Assembly: GCA_040954595.2 (NCBI GenBank)
Contig: CM082577.2
Span: 16,926,001 to 16,990,000, forward strand
Direction of reading: 5' to 3'
Length of the DNA stretch: 64,000 nucleotides
From: Balanoglossus misakiensis
Lineage: Eukaryota; Hemichordata
Shown here: one piece after another, positions 37,287 through 49,556 of the stretch
How positions within the stretch are numbered: position 1 is the first letter of the stretch
Layout: each line of letters begins with the position of its first letter
Position numbers and translations under genes: made by a program
Notes under the pieces: model-generated
Databases searched by the model: none
What the model saw: the letters and a program-made list of their open reading frames with translations, nothing else
Told to the model about the DNA's origin: nothing

Positions 37287-39500
37287 CAGTCTGAAAGGAG
37301 GGTACTAACTATGAGGGCGCTGTCAATACAAAATTATGTCAATTCTCCTTCAAAACAAGTATGGCGGGAGCCCTTCCACACTGGATACGCCGTGTTCGAA
37401 ATACGGGCTTGAAACAGGCTCCCTGCGACTTTTGAATCTCAAATTTGTAGGTAATTGTTTTCCTAGATAGTTATTTGTTGCAATGGAAGTTGTTTGCAGC
37501 TTGAATAAATTTCAGATAAAAGGATTTCGAACTTGTTCAGTCTGAATTGATGTTCCAAAAACGGGTGTTTTCATGTAAACACTTAGTAAGGGAGCGCGAA
37601 AATGGCCTTGCAGGTTTTGAACACGGATGAAACTTTACAGGTCGTGGCACATATATGTAAGAAATACGTGTGCCAAGTTTGAAGTCCCTAGCTTCATTGC
37701 AGCGGAGTTCGTCCCAAAATGTATGGAGGCATGTCACGCCGCTATAGCTCTGATCCTTCTTATTCGTTTTCCTCAGTTGATTCAAACAGTTATGGGACAT
37801 TTCTTTGTATGAATAAACACATCGAATTATTGCACTTGCATTTGGTGTTTTTTTGCTGCTAGTTTTCCAATCTGGTGCAGAATTCCTGATGCATGTTTTA
37901 TGGTTTTACATGGTAAATTACTGGTACACTGACATATATTGAGGGGGGGGGGGGGTTTCAGTGTCGTCAATACCATGTTTTCAAGGTACTGGGCATGCAG
38001 AGCTCGAGCTTACTCTACATCACTTCTCAGAAACCAGTTTATTTTTAAATACACTAGTACCATTTTCATATGCATCTCTTTTTTCCAACTCTACAACATA
38101 TTCTTCAGGTCGATCATATTCTTCCTCCTCTTATAAAGTTATTTCTATTTCATCCTCCTCACTGTCTACATTCATTTCCTCTAACAATAACTCATTTGTG
38201 GCTTTCTAATGTGTGTCTATCAGTGACAGGGTCTTCAGTAGTGCCAGGATTTGTATTTAAACATTTTCTACATGTACTTCAAGGCCCACACAGATTTTTT
38301 TTTTACATCTACAAAATTTTGTTTCACAAGACTGACTTTGCTGTCAATGTTTAGAAGTGTGCCTTGTGGGGAGGAAAGAAGGAAAAAACTACTTAGAAAA
38401 CTCTAAGTAGAAATTCTGACAAACCACTGCCTAGTAACCACAATTCACTTTTATCAGAGTTTAATAGTAAAACAAAAGGGGAAAAAACTAATACAGAATA
38501 TTACTGTTTAACAGCTTTCCCTTAATTTAATGGCTTCTTGAATGAAAAATACAGTCCACCAAGCAAACAAGATGGCTCGAATGCCAGTCAAAGAGATACA
38601 ATAGTTCAAATGAAATTTGATAAAATGACAGGCTAAAAGTAAAATACATGCAGTAAAAATTCAATTGCAACTCAATTTCTACAGTCAACCAGTTGTATCA
38701 ATCCAGAAACTGCACGCCACAAAACACGACAAGCTGGAAATCTTCAGAAACGTTTGTGTCTTTGGTGGCTATTTATCTGAAATAAGGAAAAGGGCACATT
38801 AAACAAAGTTTGCTTTCAATGGCATGAATGCACGGGATCCAATGCACGTATGGAAACACTTGAAGCTATGTGATGTTATGCATGTTTTCATATCGCTACT
38901 TGGGTAGATTTCAAGTCTTGTGCGGTTGAAATATATCAAACAAAAGCCCCAAGAAATCAATGTTTTCTTCTTTGGATGTTCTACTATCTTATTTTTTCTC
39001 AACAACTGCGTATGCTCAAAATATACCGATAAAGACCGGCCTCGCTCTATACAAGAAGTGGCGACCGCGCCATCTTGAATTTCGATGTCAATTTTCGGCT
39101 CACTTTGCTGTGTTCGCTAGTCATAACTAAAGCTTGAACCAGGAAAAAAATCACATAGAACGAATATTTAGATATATACTTCACTGAAAATCGCCATCAA
39201 TTTGAGAAAATCAAATGTGACTATAGTTCGTCCCATATAGAAAAACACAGAATTCGTTTTCTGCACGCCAGGCATAGTAAATCGCCGAAAATCCGTCTAT
39301 AAAAACATACGCGTACACACCTATGATTAAAAACCATTTGTTGGGTTCCTTTCTTCTCCGATATCTGAAAGTCTCTTAATCGGCTGGGGGAAAAATCGCT
39401 GAAAACGGCCCAACGGTCACTGTGCAGTGAAAATATCACGTGACATTTTGAAAGGAAATCTCATTAACATATTTAAATTTGATACCCTCCTTTCAGACTG
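37287..39500. mobile_element. 2.2-kb non-autonomous hAT-like element
   Basis: CAGTCTGAAAGGAGGGTA at 37287 is exactly inverted at 39483-39500 (CAGACTG end). Flanks ggtgagtg and agtgtgtg match at 6 of 8 positions, in keeping with an 8-bp hAT target duplication, and CAG-starting ends fit hAT. No transposase ORF seen. The interior is ordinary AT-rich sequence with a poly-G run (37943-37955) and some CG-rich DNA near 39.05 kb. Confidence 0.6.
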
Positions 39501-39620
39501 AGTGTGTGTTTAAAAATAGTGTCATGGAATTGCTAGGTCAACGCCTCACACACGACTCATATCGCAAGAAATGCGACTTTTCCTGATTCTCAGACTGGGA
39601 CACCCTATAGCAGGAGAAAC

Positions 39621-40134
39621 TGTCAATTTTCCACGATTGGGGCGGAGCTTGTATCACGTGGGCTTGTTGCCTGTATAGTGACTCCCCTCGACATCCATAA
39701 TAAAGCAGACGAGACATGGCGGTTGAACTGTAAGCATCGTGCTCTCGTGTGTAGTGATCTGAATTCGTACTTTACCTCTATATTTCATATATCTTCGTTC
39801 AAACCTTTCTGCACGTTTGTGGGAACACTTTTTCTGTAACCTCTGAGAGGTTTAGTTGTCTACGGATCGTAATTCCGAGGTTTTTCTTGTTATTTGTGTG
39901 AGCGCAACGCTCAGGTCGGTCGGCTAGCTGTTTATACTGCATTCTTTTTCAGCGCATCTCTTAGCGCACGTTCTGCCGTGCACAAGGTATATCAAACCAG
40001 GACTTGTAACGGACCGGTCCTACGCTGCCAAGGCTCGGTCGTGCTACGTTTACGCTACCATTGAGTTGGCTGGTTCGTCATTCACTAAGTCTTGACAATT
40101 TTGGGGACCTCAGTCCGACATAATTTCCGCTACA
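39621..40134 (+). mobile_element. 5' LTR of a Ty3/Gypsy element
   Basis: Begins TGTCAATTTTCC and ends TAATTTCCGCTACA (TG..CA). It is followed at once by ttggtgccattgcgggat, a TGGTGCC-type primer-binding site, and by a gag-like ORF. Homologous to the 31.2-31.6 kb LTR. TATA-like and processing signals are not assigned. Confidence 0.75.
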
Positions 40135-40305
40135 TTGGTGCCATTGCGGGATAAGATTTCTGCTGCTTGCTCGTTCAGTCTGCGTTCTGCAGCTGTAGAC
40201 TTCCCTTCGGTGTTGCTTCTATTGTTCTTATACATTGTTGCTATATTGTTGAATAGCGTTATCGATTTTGTCGTCTAGTGTACCTTGCACGTGCACTGTA
40301 GTACA

Positions 40306-41369
40306 ATGGAGAAATTCGTCGACAGTGAAATCAGTTTCCCACAAGGTAAACAAACAGGAGTTGATAAAACGCCAGATCGGTCTGTTGAGGCGTCCAATGT
40401 ACATCAACCTGATGATTTTATGGATTTGCCACCACTTATGTCACCTGATGGTGAAGTGAGAAATGGAGCGCTCAATTCAGGATCGAGAGAGCCAACTTCA
40501 TTTTCTCTGGGGCGAGGCACACGCAGTGCGTTCACTCCCTCTGCCACTGCGAGTTGCGTTGCACCGACGTCAATGGCTCAAAGCCGTTTATCAACTATAG
40601 GGCGAGCTGATAGAGATTCGCATAGCGCTCGTTCTTTTGCTGCATCGAATGCAAATTCAACTCCTGCGTCTTTTCTTGGTTCTGCGAATTCCGGAGTGAA
40701 TGCAAGCAGTATGTGTGAATTGAGGGACAAATCCACCCTCATTAGTTACCGTGCAGACAGACAAAACCCTTCCACCGGTAAAATGCCCGTTTGATAGACA
40801 ATCAGCGTCTTACTCGAGACAAAATACAGCCAAAGCTGATAGCTATGATGGCAAAGGAAATTTCGTAAAATACAAGCTGCATCTGTGCGCGCGTCAATGG
40901 ATGGATTACTGAGCAAACATTCCACATGCTTTTGACAAAGTTGCGAGGGCGTGCGTTGGAGTTTACTGCTCTCACTGTGGTCGCTATGTGAATGACTATG
41001 ATGAGTTGTGTGATTTGTTGGTTGCTGCCGAGATTTTCGAGTCGTCGGTTGGAGGATGAATTTCGGCTTCAGGCAAAAACTATAGTGAGAAAGAAAGATC
41101 AGTCACTGAAGGATCTTGCTCAAGAAATCAGGCAGATAATAATCAGGGCCTATCCCAGCGCAACCGGCGACTGCGCCTATGATTCCCCTCATCGTTAAGT
41201 TGAAGAACTAATAATCCAGAATGCCCTTAGGCCTACACCGGTCCCCCATTTGCCGTTTGTAATGCTGATATGTCGCTGTGGTTGCATACACATTTGGTTG
41301 ACCTATTATTTAGCTCAGATACTCATGACTGCAACAACAGACTGATACTCATGACTGCAACAACAGACT
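40306..41369 (+). pseudogene. Gypsy gag relic (broken)
   Basis: ATG 40306 opens a 163-codon Ser-rich, polar N-terminal region (MEKFVDSEISFPQGKQ...). After a stop at 40794 the retrotransposon-gag domain continues in shifting frames: ADSYDGKGNFVKYKLH near 40832, then RRLEDEFRLQAKT and SLKDLAQEIRQII (41040-41150). Downstream only scraps remain, ending at a 26-bp tandem duplication (41318-41369). No protease, RT or integrase follows, so the element is truncated. It belongs to the same family as the 31-kb LTR but is a separate copy. Confidence 0.65.
41318..41369. repeat. 26-bp perfect tandem duplication
   Basis: The unit beginning gatactcatgactgcaaca occurs twice head to tail at the end of the gag relic. 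Confidence 0.9.
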
Positions 41370-42490
41370 ATCATTATTATTCATCCGTAACTGAACCGAC
41401 GGAGCTCTACATGACATGGTTCCACACATTCCACTGACTTCCTGTTTCTGTCTAATGAAAAAGAAGGTAAAATAAAGGTCAGCGGCGTGTAATAAATCAT
41501 ACAAATCATGGAAAAATAGAATGTCATGCCTATGTGAGTGAAACGGAACTTCAATAGTCTTTTTACAAGATAGTTGCTTCGAGGGAGACTAAAACTTTCT
41601 GTGATGCATTCCGACAACGTCAAATTTCATCACATATCGACGTCAGCGATGTCTGGAGGGGCTGCCTGTGGGGGCGTTTGTATGTTAAGCGCACCTGAAG
41701 TTCTGAATCTCTGGTTCTCATTAGTTAAATATTTATACTGTATGTTTTATATGTGCAGAAGTTTAAAAACTTCTTTCAAGCAGATTACCAGGAAGGAATA
41801 TGTCTGTAAAGAAAACCCGGCAAGAAATAATTCCCTTATTATACCAACAAGAGGAACACAATCATCCGGCATGGAATTTAAATATACTAGAACTCTCGTT
41901 TATTGGCATTGCTAAACGCCTGTGGGTATTTCCCGGAATCCTGACGACTCTTTTCAAAGAAGTTAAAATACAAATTAATATTCTTGGAAGAGATGCGTGG
42001 GGAATAATGACTACACAGACACCATGTCCGGCATGTAAAAGTGAGCACACCTTTACCTCGATCTCACCTTTTATTCCCAATAACCCGGATGTGGCATTAC
42101 GTCATTTTATAGAACATGCAAAGTATTAAATGTTCAAAAAAAATTCAGAGCAGTCAATAATGGCACGAATGTTCCTAAATTTGGAGAAACACAGAGGAAG
42201 ATGTTGCCTTATGGTTTCCCGTGAAGGAAACATATCTACTAAAGTCTAGAAAACTGCACATATATCTTATTGTAGCAATCCAGCACGAAGTCTCCTTAGA
42301 GTTAAAATACTTGATTAATTTGTTTTAATTTATGTTTTGCCAACAATGTTGCGTTTCCAAAAGATTAAGTTGTCACGTGATGGACATAGGATATTCCATA
42401 AACACTAAACTGAAGTCAAGTCAGACCACAATAAAATTTACATTTTGCGTCATTCTATCTTAACATATTCAACACTGAATTTGGCTTCCT
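41370..42490. other. Uncertain stretch after gag relic
   Basis: An open frame at 41800-42129 encodes about 109 codons with CPACKSEHTF. A word of it (cgtggggaataatg) resembles gttggggaataatg at 2665 kb-scale position 2.67 kb, hinting at a dispersed repeat rather than a gene. Confidence 0.3.
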
Positions 42491-42493
42491 GGA

Positions 42494-42706
42494 TCAAATA
42501 CTGAGGACTTTCCCTTTTAACATTTTTTTCAACAACAACACCAACTCATTTTTAAGAATTGCACTTTCAGCTTTCAAACGTATAAGGCCTAGAATGTTAA
42601 GGTATTGATGCTTGGAGTCTGTTTGTGTCCCTTTCTCCAAAGTAACTGTTTTGCTTGGTGTCCCTGACAGGTGCTGAACTGTATTCCTCAGGCTGAGATT
42701 TAAGCA
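42494..42706 (-). CDS. Possible last coding exon with leucine-rich helix
   Basis: A strong acceptor (ctttttatttattttccag) precedes 42706. The open frame reads CLNLSLRNTVQHLSGTPSKT, then LEKGTQTD and a Leu-rich helix (ILKNELVLLLKKML), ending TGA at 42494. This is typical of a C-terminal coiled-coil exon. Upstream partners were not found and no domain is recognised. Confidence 0.38.
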   Translation of the reverse strand, partial: CLNLSLRNTVQHLSGTPSKTVTLEKGTQTDSKHQYLNILGLIRLKAESAILKNELVLLLKKMLKGKVLSI

Positions 42707-43113
42707 CTGGAAAATAAATAAAAAGCAAGCGGTATACTTATGCGCAATCAATGATTTCTTACAACAGTTACACAGAGCTATGAAGTTTGGGTACTGTTTC
42801 TGTTCAGCGAGAAAACATTATAGATAGCACACAAATGTTAACTTTTAATATCAAACCATTAACCTCATGTCACAGTAATAATATAATTGAATATAATAGG
42901 CAGTAAAAATTATACATGTCACATGATCTTTACTTCAAAACTCTGCTTCTTGTCTCTTCTGCTGTTTTATGGGAATTAGTATGTCTATTAGTACCGGACC
43001 CTTTCTCTTCCTTGATAAACGCTGTACCTAACAAGTAAAAATGAACATTATAACACCTGTGATGATTTATACTGATCGGAATTAACGTGCATGGTTGGGT
43101 CACCGCCGTGGCC

Positions 43114-43440
43114 TAGTCTCGGTTACCCAGACCCCCCTGCTTCTTTCGTTGGGCACTCCAGAAAGAGGGTGCATGATGGTTGCAGACTCGAACATTAAAA
43201 ATACATGCTGAGACGTGCTAGACCTGCTGAAACTGTCTACAAATTGGAAGGACAAGTTTGGTAAATAGTTTTCTAATATCGTCATATCATAAAATCGTAT
43301 GTCATAAATGTTGACCATCATGCATCGCTTGTGTCCCGAGTCGGCCATCTTTGCCCGGAGATTTGTCTATGGGGTTTCCCCAGACCCTCTTTCTGGAGTG
43401 CCCAACGGAAGAAGCAGGGCGGTTTGGGTAACAGAGACTA
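43114..43440. mobile_element. MULE-like MITE with perfect 10-bp TSD
   Basis: Ends TAGTCTCGGTTACCCA and TGGGTAACAGAGACTA head inverted arms of about 60 bp (gcttctttcgttgggcactc / gagtgcccaacggaagaagc). CGCCGTGGCC stands at 43104-43113 and at 43441-43450. A related end (tgtctcgggtacccagac) occurs alone at 46625. Confidence 0.8.
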
Positions 43441-44394
43441 CGCCGTGGCCCAGGTTTGGATCAAAACATCCAACTTTCCAACAGTGTTTCTAAACTCCCG
43501 AACATATTACATACAAAGTTACAGCCGAGTATTGAGTATATTGAGTCCAACTACTGCCATTAACGCGCGCGTACAGTACAACATTTATTCCTATTTCATA
43601 TGTTCTCGTATTGGGTAATTACAGTTACAATTTACACATTATCCACACAATACTGAAGTTAAATGAACTAAAAGTAAGTGTTGATCAACAGCGACAACTA
43701 GCTCTGAATCATTTGCTATAGTAAAATAAAGCTATCGTCTGTACACTTGTCGTGGCGCCAAAGTTGACAGTGGTGTGGAGTAGACCGAGACTCATTTCAC
43801 TGTGATGTTCTTATACCTCTTCTGCCGTATTCGTCGTCGTGTACATTATGTCGTACAGTGTGTGCGTTCGCCCATTATGGGTATTTTGGGGGTACATTAT
43901 TCTCTAACTATAACATTGTTCAATAATTATATTATAGAAGAACTTTAAGTGAATAATATTGTCACGAGTTCAATGGTTACTTTATACAATATTCAAGAAA
44001 AAACGAACCTCATAGAAGTACTTTATTTCAGTCATTATTTAAAAAAAAAGTAACATAAAAGTTTACCTAAATATTTTCAAGGCAATAATCTACTTATGTA
44101 AATTACTTTATTTTCTTTTTGTAAAATTTTTAATTCAGCAATTGCAAAGTGTACAGGATATAAGTTACAAATACTTCAATCTACTATGGTACTATCGTTT
44201 TTTACATAGTTTATGTAGTGCAGATCTTCAATAAGGAATTTCCTCATAATCTGCTGTTTTAATATCCTTGCCTTGTATACTTATGTTAATTACTATAATA
44301 CAGTGTATCACCCTGTTTGATTTATCCAAGATGCGCCAAGTCTTCCTCCAATACTCTGGCAATAATTTATTTCAGGCCACGCCTTTGTTTTGGA

Positions 44395-45008
44395 CTATAG
44401 TGGTAGAAATTGAATAGCCGCTTCAGCGTAGTTTTGAATTTTTACAGTGTCGACAACTGCTTCACTTTCCAGTACAGCCAGTTCCAATTTATGGGCTACT
44501 GTGCAGTGAACGGGAATCACGAACGGCGCCTCTTCAAGTATTTGCGCGACTACTCCTTTAGAGTTAGCACACACAAGTTTTGGCCTGAGTTGTTCGCGTG
44601 ACGACAAGCTTTCCATTCTTAAAACGGCCGACTCTTAACACTTTTTATTGCACTGAACACCCCGAAGGCGTGAGAATGTTTTGGTGCTTCAATACTGATG
44701 ACGCTGACATCGGTACTTCCGTCTGCTAGTACTGAGAGAAAGTTGGCCCGATGTATATCTCCGACGTCATTCCGTTTGAGTACGGCCGCAATATTTCCGA
44801 TGAACATACTTGCAGCTTTGTCGTTGTGGTAGTTTACTCCGATTTCAGCTTCACACATGTCCGACATGGGTTTTCCATGTTTTTCTAGCATGGATGCTGT
44901 TGTAAACGAATTGCGATATTTAATTCGCTGGGCTTCGTTCATCTTTCGCACGGCCTGTGCTATCAGAGTAACACTGAGTCGCCCGGAAAACACTCCAGAT
45001 AGGGTCGA
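44395..45008 (-). pseudogene. hAT transposase relic, ZNF862/DUF4371-like
   Basis: After an acceptor-like gaaaacag, the frame gives RIKYRNSFTTASMLEKHGKP, MCEAEIGVNYHNDKA, then VLADGSTDVSVI, which carries the first catalytic Asp of hAT transposases. It stops at 44619 and resumes one frame over as LVCANSKGVV and PVHCTVAHKLELAVLES, matching the conserved C..H hAT segment. The frameshift near 44620 and lack of the C-terminal dimerisation domain make this a relic. The 55-kb exons cover the opposite end of such a protein, but they lie upstream on the same strand, so they are a different copy. Confidence 0.68.
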
Positions 45009-46999
45009 CTGTTTTCATGAGATTTCATTGACTGAACGCGAAAAATGCCACATCCATCAAAAATGCATTTCGCTTTCCCATTGGCTTGGCGAAGGTTGGA
45101 TATTTGAGGCATATCTTACAAAACATTTTGTTTTGTCTGTAAGTAAGCCATCGCCACTGATCTTCCTAGCGAGGCAGATAATTTCTCCAGCTGGCGTATT
45201 TCTGAGTCGTAACGTTAATGTTTAGACCTCACGTCGCTATCATCGAGGTCATCAGGAAAAAGGTCGGGTCGTTTCTTTGAGTTTGTGATGAAGGCGAAGT
45301 AGACGAAAAGTATCGAAAGAGACTCATTTTGTGGTACAACATAGCTGTTCAATTGATCGATGAGACCATAATTTGAATTTTTAAATTTGGAAATCCAAAA
45401 TCTGATTGGCTTTTGCATTCAAAATGATCCAATTTCATCGTGTAAAATGTTGCAAATATACGAAAAAAATGTGAGGTCACGAACATATTTACTGCACAGA
45501 ATAAAATACTAAAAAATCACAAAATTTATATGTAGTGTCCCATTAATAACGGTGAAAATATGTAAATTTGACTCATTGTAAACTAACAGTGGAAGAAAAT
45601 ACATTACTTTTCGACATTTTTTTGTTGTTTTTATATGGCTTTTATTTTATTCAACAGGAATAGTTAATATTTTCAGTTAAAATCATGAAAAACTGACAAG
45701 ACATAAAACACTACATGAGCTTTATGTTACACAAATTAATCTTAAGACAGTCATTGAATTAAAAACAAAACATAGTTTGATAGGACTATCCCAACAGTTA
45801 TAAATCTAGAATATTATGTAAATTATATTTACTTAAAAGATTATCACTATGACAAATAGCCTCGTAGATTTAATTTAACATATTTCAGTTCATCTTACAC
45901 ATTAACAATAGGGCAGTGCCAATATTAAAACTTAATAAATATCTGTAACGGCAATAAAAACAAACCAATTCTGTTCGATCAAACCTTTAAAATGGCGCAC
46001 AAGGCAAGAGAGCGAATACAAACACTCATCAATGCTGTTTTACTCAAAATTAAGCAGGGTGACCATACAATTTTGTTATTTATTTCTACAAGTTCATAAC
46101 AAATTTCAGCCAAACTGGAAATACTGAGACATATTTACTTCGATTTTGTCTTCAAAATAGGGCTTTGCAGTTGTTTGTATTTATTAATTATTGATGAAAT
46201 ATGATGTTTCCTCATGTACTGACAAAATCTGTTTTTCTTAAGCTTAATTTTCAGATTCAAACTTTTATAAAGTTCGAAGTCTATCCATTCAACTTGGGTA
46301 GTTTTGGAACAAATTCGCTTCAAAATACACAAAAGGAAAGGCCAACCTGTTGATATTTCTTTGCCGTTACTTGGTCGCATACAATCGTATACACCTTTCC
46401 GTCGTGTAACGATACTTTGTTTCGACTTGCACTGAGGTCATCGACCTGTGATACTGATATAAAACACATCAAATGATGTCATCGATCAAAGTTCAAAGGA
46501 CGAAAAGTATAATTACTGCAAAAAACGAAGTTCCCAAATTATTTTGTCATCAAACATCAAAATAACACTTACGTGTTCGTTTTCGCGCTGCTTGTTTCCG
46601 CCATTTTGTTCTCGTCTGCTCCCTTGTCTCGGGTACCCAGACTCCTCTGCTTCTTCCGAACCGAGGGACGTGTTCTTGTTCTTGGCTGGTAGCTTGAATC
46701 TTGCTTAATCACGTGAGACGCAGTGTTCAGCGAAGTTCTTGTTCCAGGAACAGCGTTCGGCAACTTACGAAAACGCGCCGAACAAACACAAGCGCATTCG
46801 GCAATTCTGATGGTTGTTCTCAGGTCAAGAACAGTGCTCCCAAATGCACCCTTGGTTCTCCGCCAGATATTTCAGTGGTTTCCATGGTGACCCTTCATTT
46901 TTTTACATTAAGATATTCAATATAACCCAATCTATTATAATGTGATTAAAAAAAAGTTTGATCTGATTAAAAATGGCAAAAACCTGAATTTTACTTAAG
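45009..46999. other. AT-rich stretch, nothing firm
   Basis: Only a stray MULE-like terminal sequence near 46.62 kb (tgtctcgggtacccagact) and short ORFs, for example minus 46380-46135 (Lys-rich), none recognised. Confidence 0.35.
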
Positions 47000-47370
47000 T
47001 TGAAAGTTTATTTGTTAGATAAAAGATCATTTACTAATAGGAAGTGGCTAACAAAACTAAGAATTTCGGATCATATCCTTCAAATAGAATTGGGTAGAAG
47101 GTCAATTCCAAAAGTTCCTGCAAATGAAAGATTCTGCAAACATTGTAAGTCTTTAGTGGAGGATGAATTTTACTTTGTTATAGAATGTCCAAAATACAGC
47201 GCCTATTGAGACATTCTATTTTCATCCAGATGTTTATATAATCCTGGCTTTCTTGATATAAATAAAAGAGAAAAGTTCATGTATATCTTTACTCACAAAG
47301 ATACACTTCCTCCTGTAAAATGTATTTCTAGTATTTCAGTTCCACCCCAGCAGCAGCTTTGTCCATTTGT
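47000..47370 (+). pseudogene. LINE C-terminal fragment (zinc-knuckle region)
   Basis: The frame contains WLTKLRISDHILQIELGRR and RFCKHCKSLVEDEFYFVIEC, the C-terminal region of many non-LTR retrotransposon polyproteins (LTKLRiS.H...E.GR, then a CCHC knuckle). The usual His of the knuckle (DEyHF) is Tyr here. A TGA follows KYSAY, after which similarity continues weakly. It precedes an RT fragment although it should follow it, so it comes from another copy. Confidence 0.6.
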
Positions 47371-47394
47371 TGAGCATTAAAGTTACTTTATTGG

Positions 47395-48040
47395 CTCATC
47401 TTTTGTAGGTGCACCTGCACTTGCTGATGATATCTCAATGTGGACACCTTCTCACTCTAGCTGCCAAAGACATGTTAATATTGTTAGTGATTTATGTTCC
47501 CTTTGGAGAATGAAACTTGACTAAAAGAGCCATTTTATCATTTTGGAGAAAAGAAATCTGAACATAAAGTAGACACATTGTAACAGGAAACTTAGTCGAT
47601 CATCACTGTTGGTATGCAGCTGAATAGTACTTTGTCATCCTTAGATCGCGCAGTTTCTCCATGTATAACCAGGTCTATTCTCAACTCCCTCCATAGCTCT
47701 GGTCTAGGATCAAATGCGTTTTAATGTTATTATTGGTGCAGAGGTTTGGAGAAATATATGCTTGCCTGTAGCCTCTAATACATGTGAACTCTGGACAATA
47801 ACAGATACTGAGAATGTTAGAACGATGCCAGCGATATGCTGCAAAATTAATCCAAGGTATACCGACAAGAACTCCCACAGACATTGCTATAAGCACTATC
47901 AGCCTTCTCTCAAAGGAAGCACTTTTAGATTTGTGTAAGTTAAGGTTTTTTGATACGTTGTGCCACCTTAGAAACTCTGCAATGTCCTAAATCGTCTCGT
48001 TCAATTCAAATTGTCGGTTATTGAAAACCAAAAAAGGCTT
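47395..48040 (+). pseudogene. LINE reverse-transcriptase fragment
   Basis: LADDISMWTPSHS (GCT GAT GAT at 47423-47431; the YADD Tyr is Leu here) is followed by scattered in-frame stops. Then, across frames, comes CQRYAAKLIQGIPTRTPTDI, then LLSKEALLDLCKLRFFDT, the region after the palm in non-LTR RTs. Strongly decayed. Confidence 0.6.
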
Positions 48041-48089
48041 CATACTACACAGGAAACCCCTTACAGCCCTGTACTATTATCATGTCTGT

Positions 48090-48385
48090 CACATGGATTT
48101 ACACAGCCGTGTACCAGCTATGTTGGCACACAGACTCTGTACCAATTATGTAAAAAGAACTGGTGTTACATATGTGTTTAAATCACTTCTGTCACATACC
48201 TTTATTTTACAGCTATGTAGTTTGCATGTGTGAAGCTATGAATAAGATGTGTGAGAAAAAGTCCTGTGTCATACCCTTTTTCACACAGCCCTGTACCAGG
48301 GGTGTACGTACACACGCTGGACCAGTCGTATTTCACACAGCCCCGTATCAGGGGTGTACACACGGCTGGGCCAGTCATACACATG
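48090..48385. repeat. Degenerate ~50-bp minisatellite
   Basis: Two clear units begin acacagccctgtaccagggg (48285) and acacagccccgtatcagggg (48336), each followed by a cacacg...gggccagtc-like tail. A third, older unit starts tacacagccgtgtaccag near 48099. Confidence 0.6.
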
Positions 48386-48576
48386 CTGTACTGGGGAGTC
48401 TCATGATATTTCGTTTCTTTTAGACAGTTAGTTGTACTTTTATTGGGGTCAAAGGTTACGCCTCAGCTCATACGAACTCAGAGTGCTTGATTTTTCTCAG
48501 TCATCCTACATGGTCTACGTTTATTTATGTCAAAGGTCAAATCCTCCATGTATTTTTCATTTGACGTGTGCTTTAG

Positions 48577-48727
48577 CTGGAGCAGTCAAACCCGGGAGTC
48601 AAACTAATTGAATTTGGCATGGTCTCATATTTTCGTTGTTGTTATAAAACATCTCTCACAAATCACGAAAATATGAGACCATGCCAAATTCAATTAGTTT
48701 GACTCCGGGGTTTGTTGACTGCTCCAG
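48577..48727. repeat. 151-bp hairpin, ~60-bp arms
   Basis: CTGGAGCAGTCAA...GGAGTCAAACTAATTG...CATATTTTCGT is mirrored almost perfectly, with a loop of about 30 bp around 48650. No coding content; likely a foldback element. Confidence 0.8.
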
Positions 48728-48843
48728 ATTGTGAAACCATTGCCAAATACTCCTTATAGTGTTTATAGAGTGCTAGTTCTGCGTCTTTACGGCATTTTGA
48801 GGGGATCGACCGACAGTACAGTTCTTCATTGAAGTATCTTGAG

Positions 48844-48978
48844 TGATAGCTGTGGAAACGCAGCTGTACTGTGGGGTTGGGGGATATGGGGGATACATGA
48901 TTCCCTCACGGAGGGAATCAACATATCCCCATCCCCATCCCCCACCCCCACAGTACAGCTGCGTTTCCACAGCTATCA
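48844..48978. repeat. 135-bp hairpin with G-rich arm
   Basis: TGATAGCTGTGGAAACGCAG to its inverse, with a central GATTCCCTC-acg-GAGGGAATC. The left arm is a run of G tracts (tggggttgggggatatgggg) able to form a quadruplex; the right arm is C-rich. Only 117 bp from the preceding hairpin. Confidence 0.8.
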
Positions 48979-49556
48979 CATCCGGCGTCCAAGATGATTG
49001 ATGACAGTGAAATAACTTTCAGTACTGCTTGTGAGTGTCACATATTTTGTACTATTTTCATAATCAACTGATAAATGATTTGATTTTTGGTTAATGCTTT
49101 TTTTTTCATTGTGTTACCTTGCGAATGCAGTTGATAAGCCATATTACAACACTGTACTAAGTAAGTTGTATCGTTCATCACCTTCTTTGTAGTGACAAGT
49201 TCAGAAATTAAACTCATGGTTATCTAATAACAAAAACACACGAACAATAAAGGGCATTCAAGTGAAGAAAAACTTTATTAACATTATTTATGAAAAAGGT
49301 GTTATAATTAAAACAAGCTAAATTAGAAATTTAATTTTAACAATAGAACACAACACAAAGAGAGGAAGCAAACCATCATAAATGATGGACGCACTTTTAT
49401 TTAATTTTATGATAAGAAATTTTGTTCAATACAGGCAATGTGAAATCAGTTATTAATTTAAGGTGAAAGGTAATTAGATGACTCCGGATAATTTTAAAAA
49501 AAATGGGATTTGTTTAATTTAGAAAACAGGGCGGTCAAAGGTTGGGCTTCTATCAT

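Noticed and set aside
30728-41369. One complete Gypsy element
   Set aside because: The 3' half precedes the 5' half in the same orientation; treated as two truncated copies.
41800-42129. 109-codon ORF with CPAC motif
   Set aside because: Part resembles sequence at 2.67 kb, so probably a dispersed repeat; no domain.
48090-48385. CRISPR-like spaced repeats
   Set aside because: Units are degenerate tandem minisatellite copies in a eukaryotic context, with no regular unique spacers.
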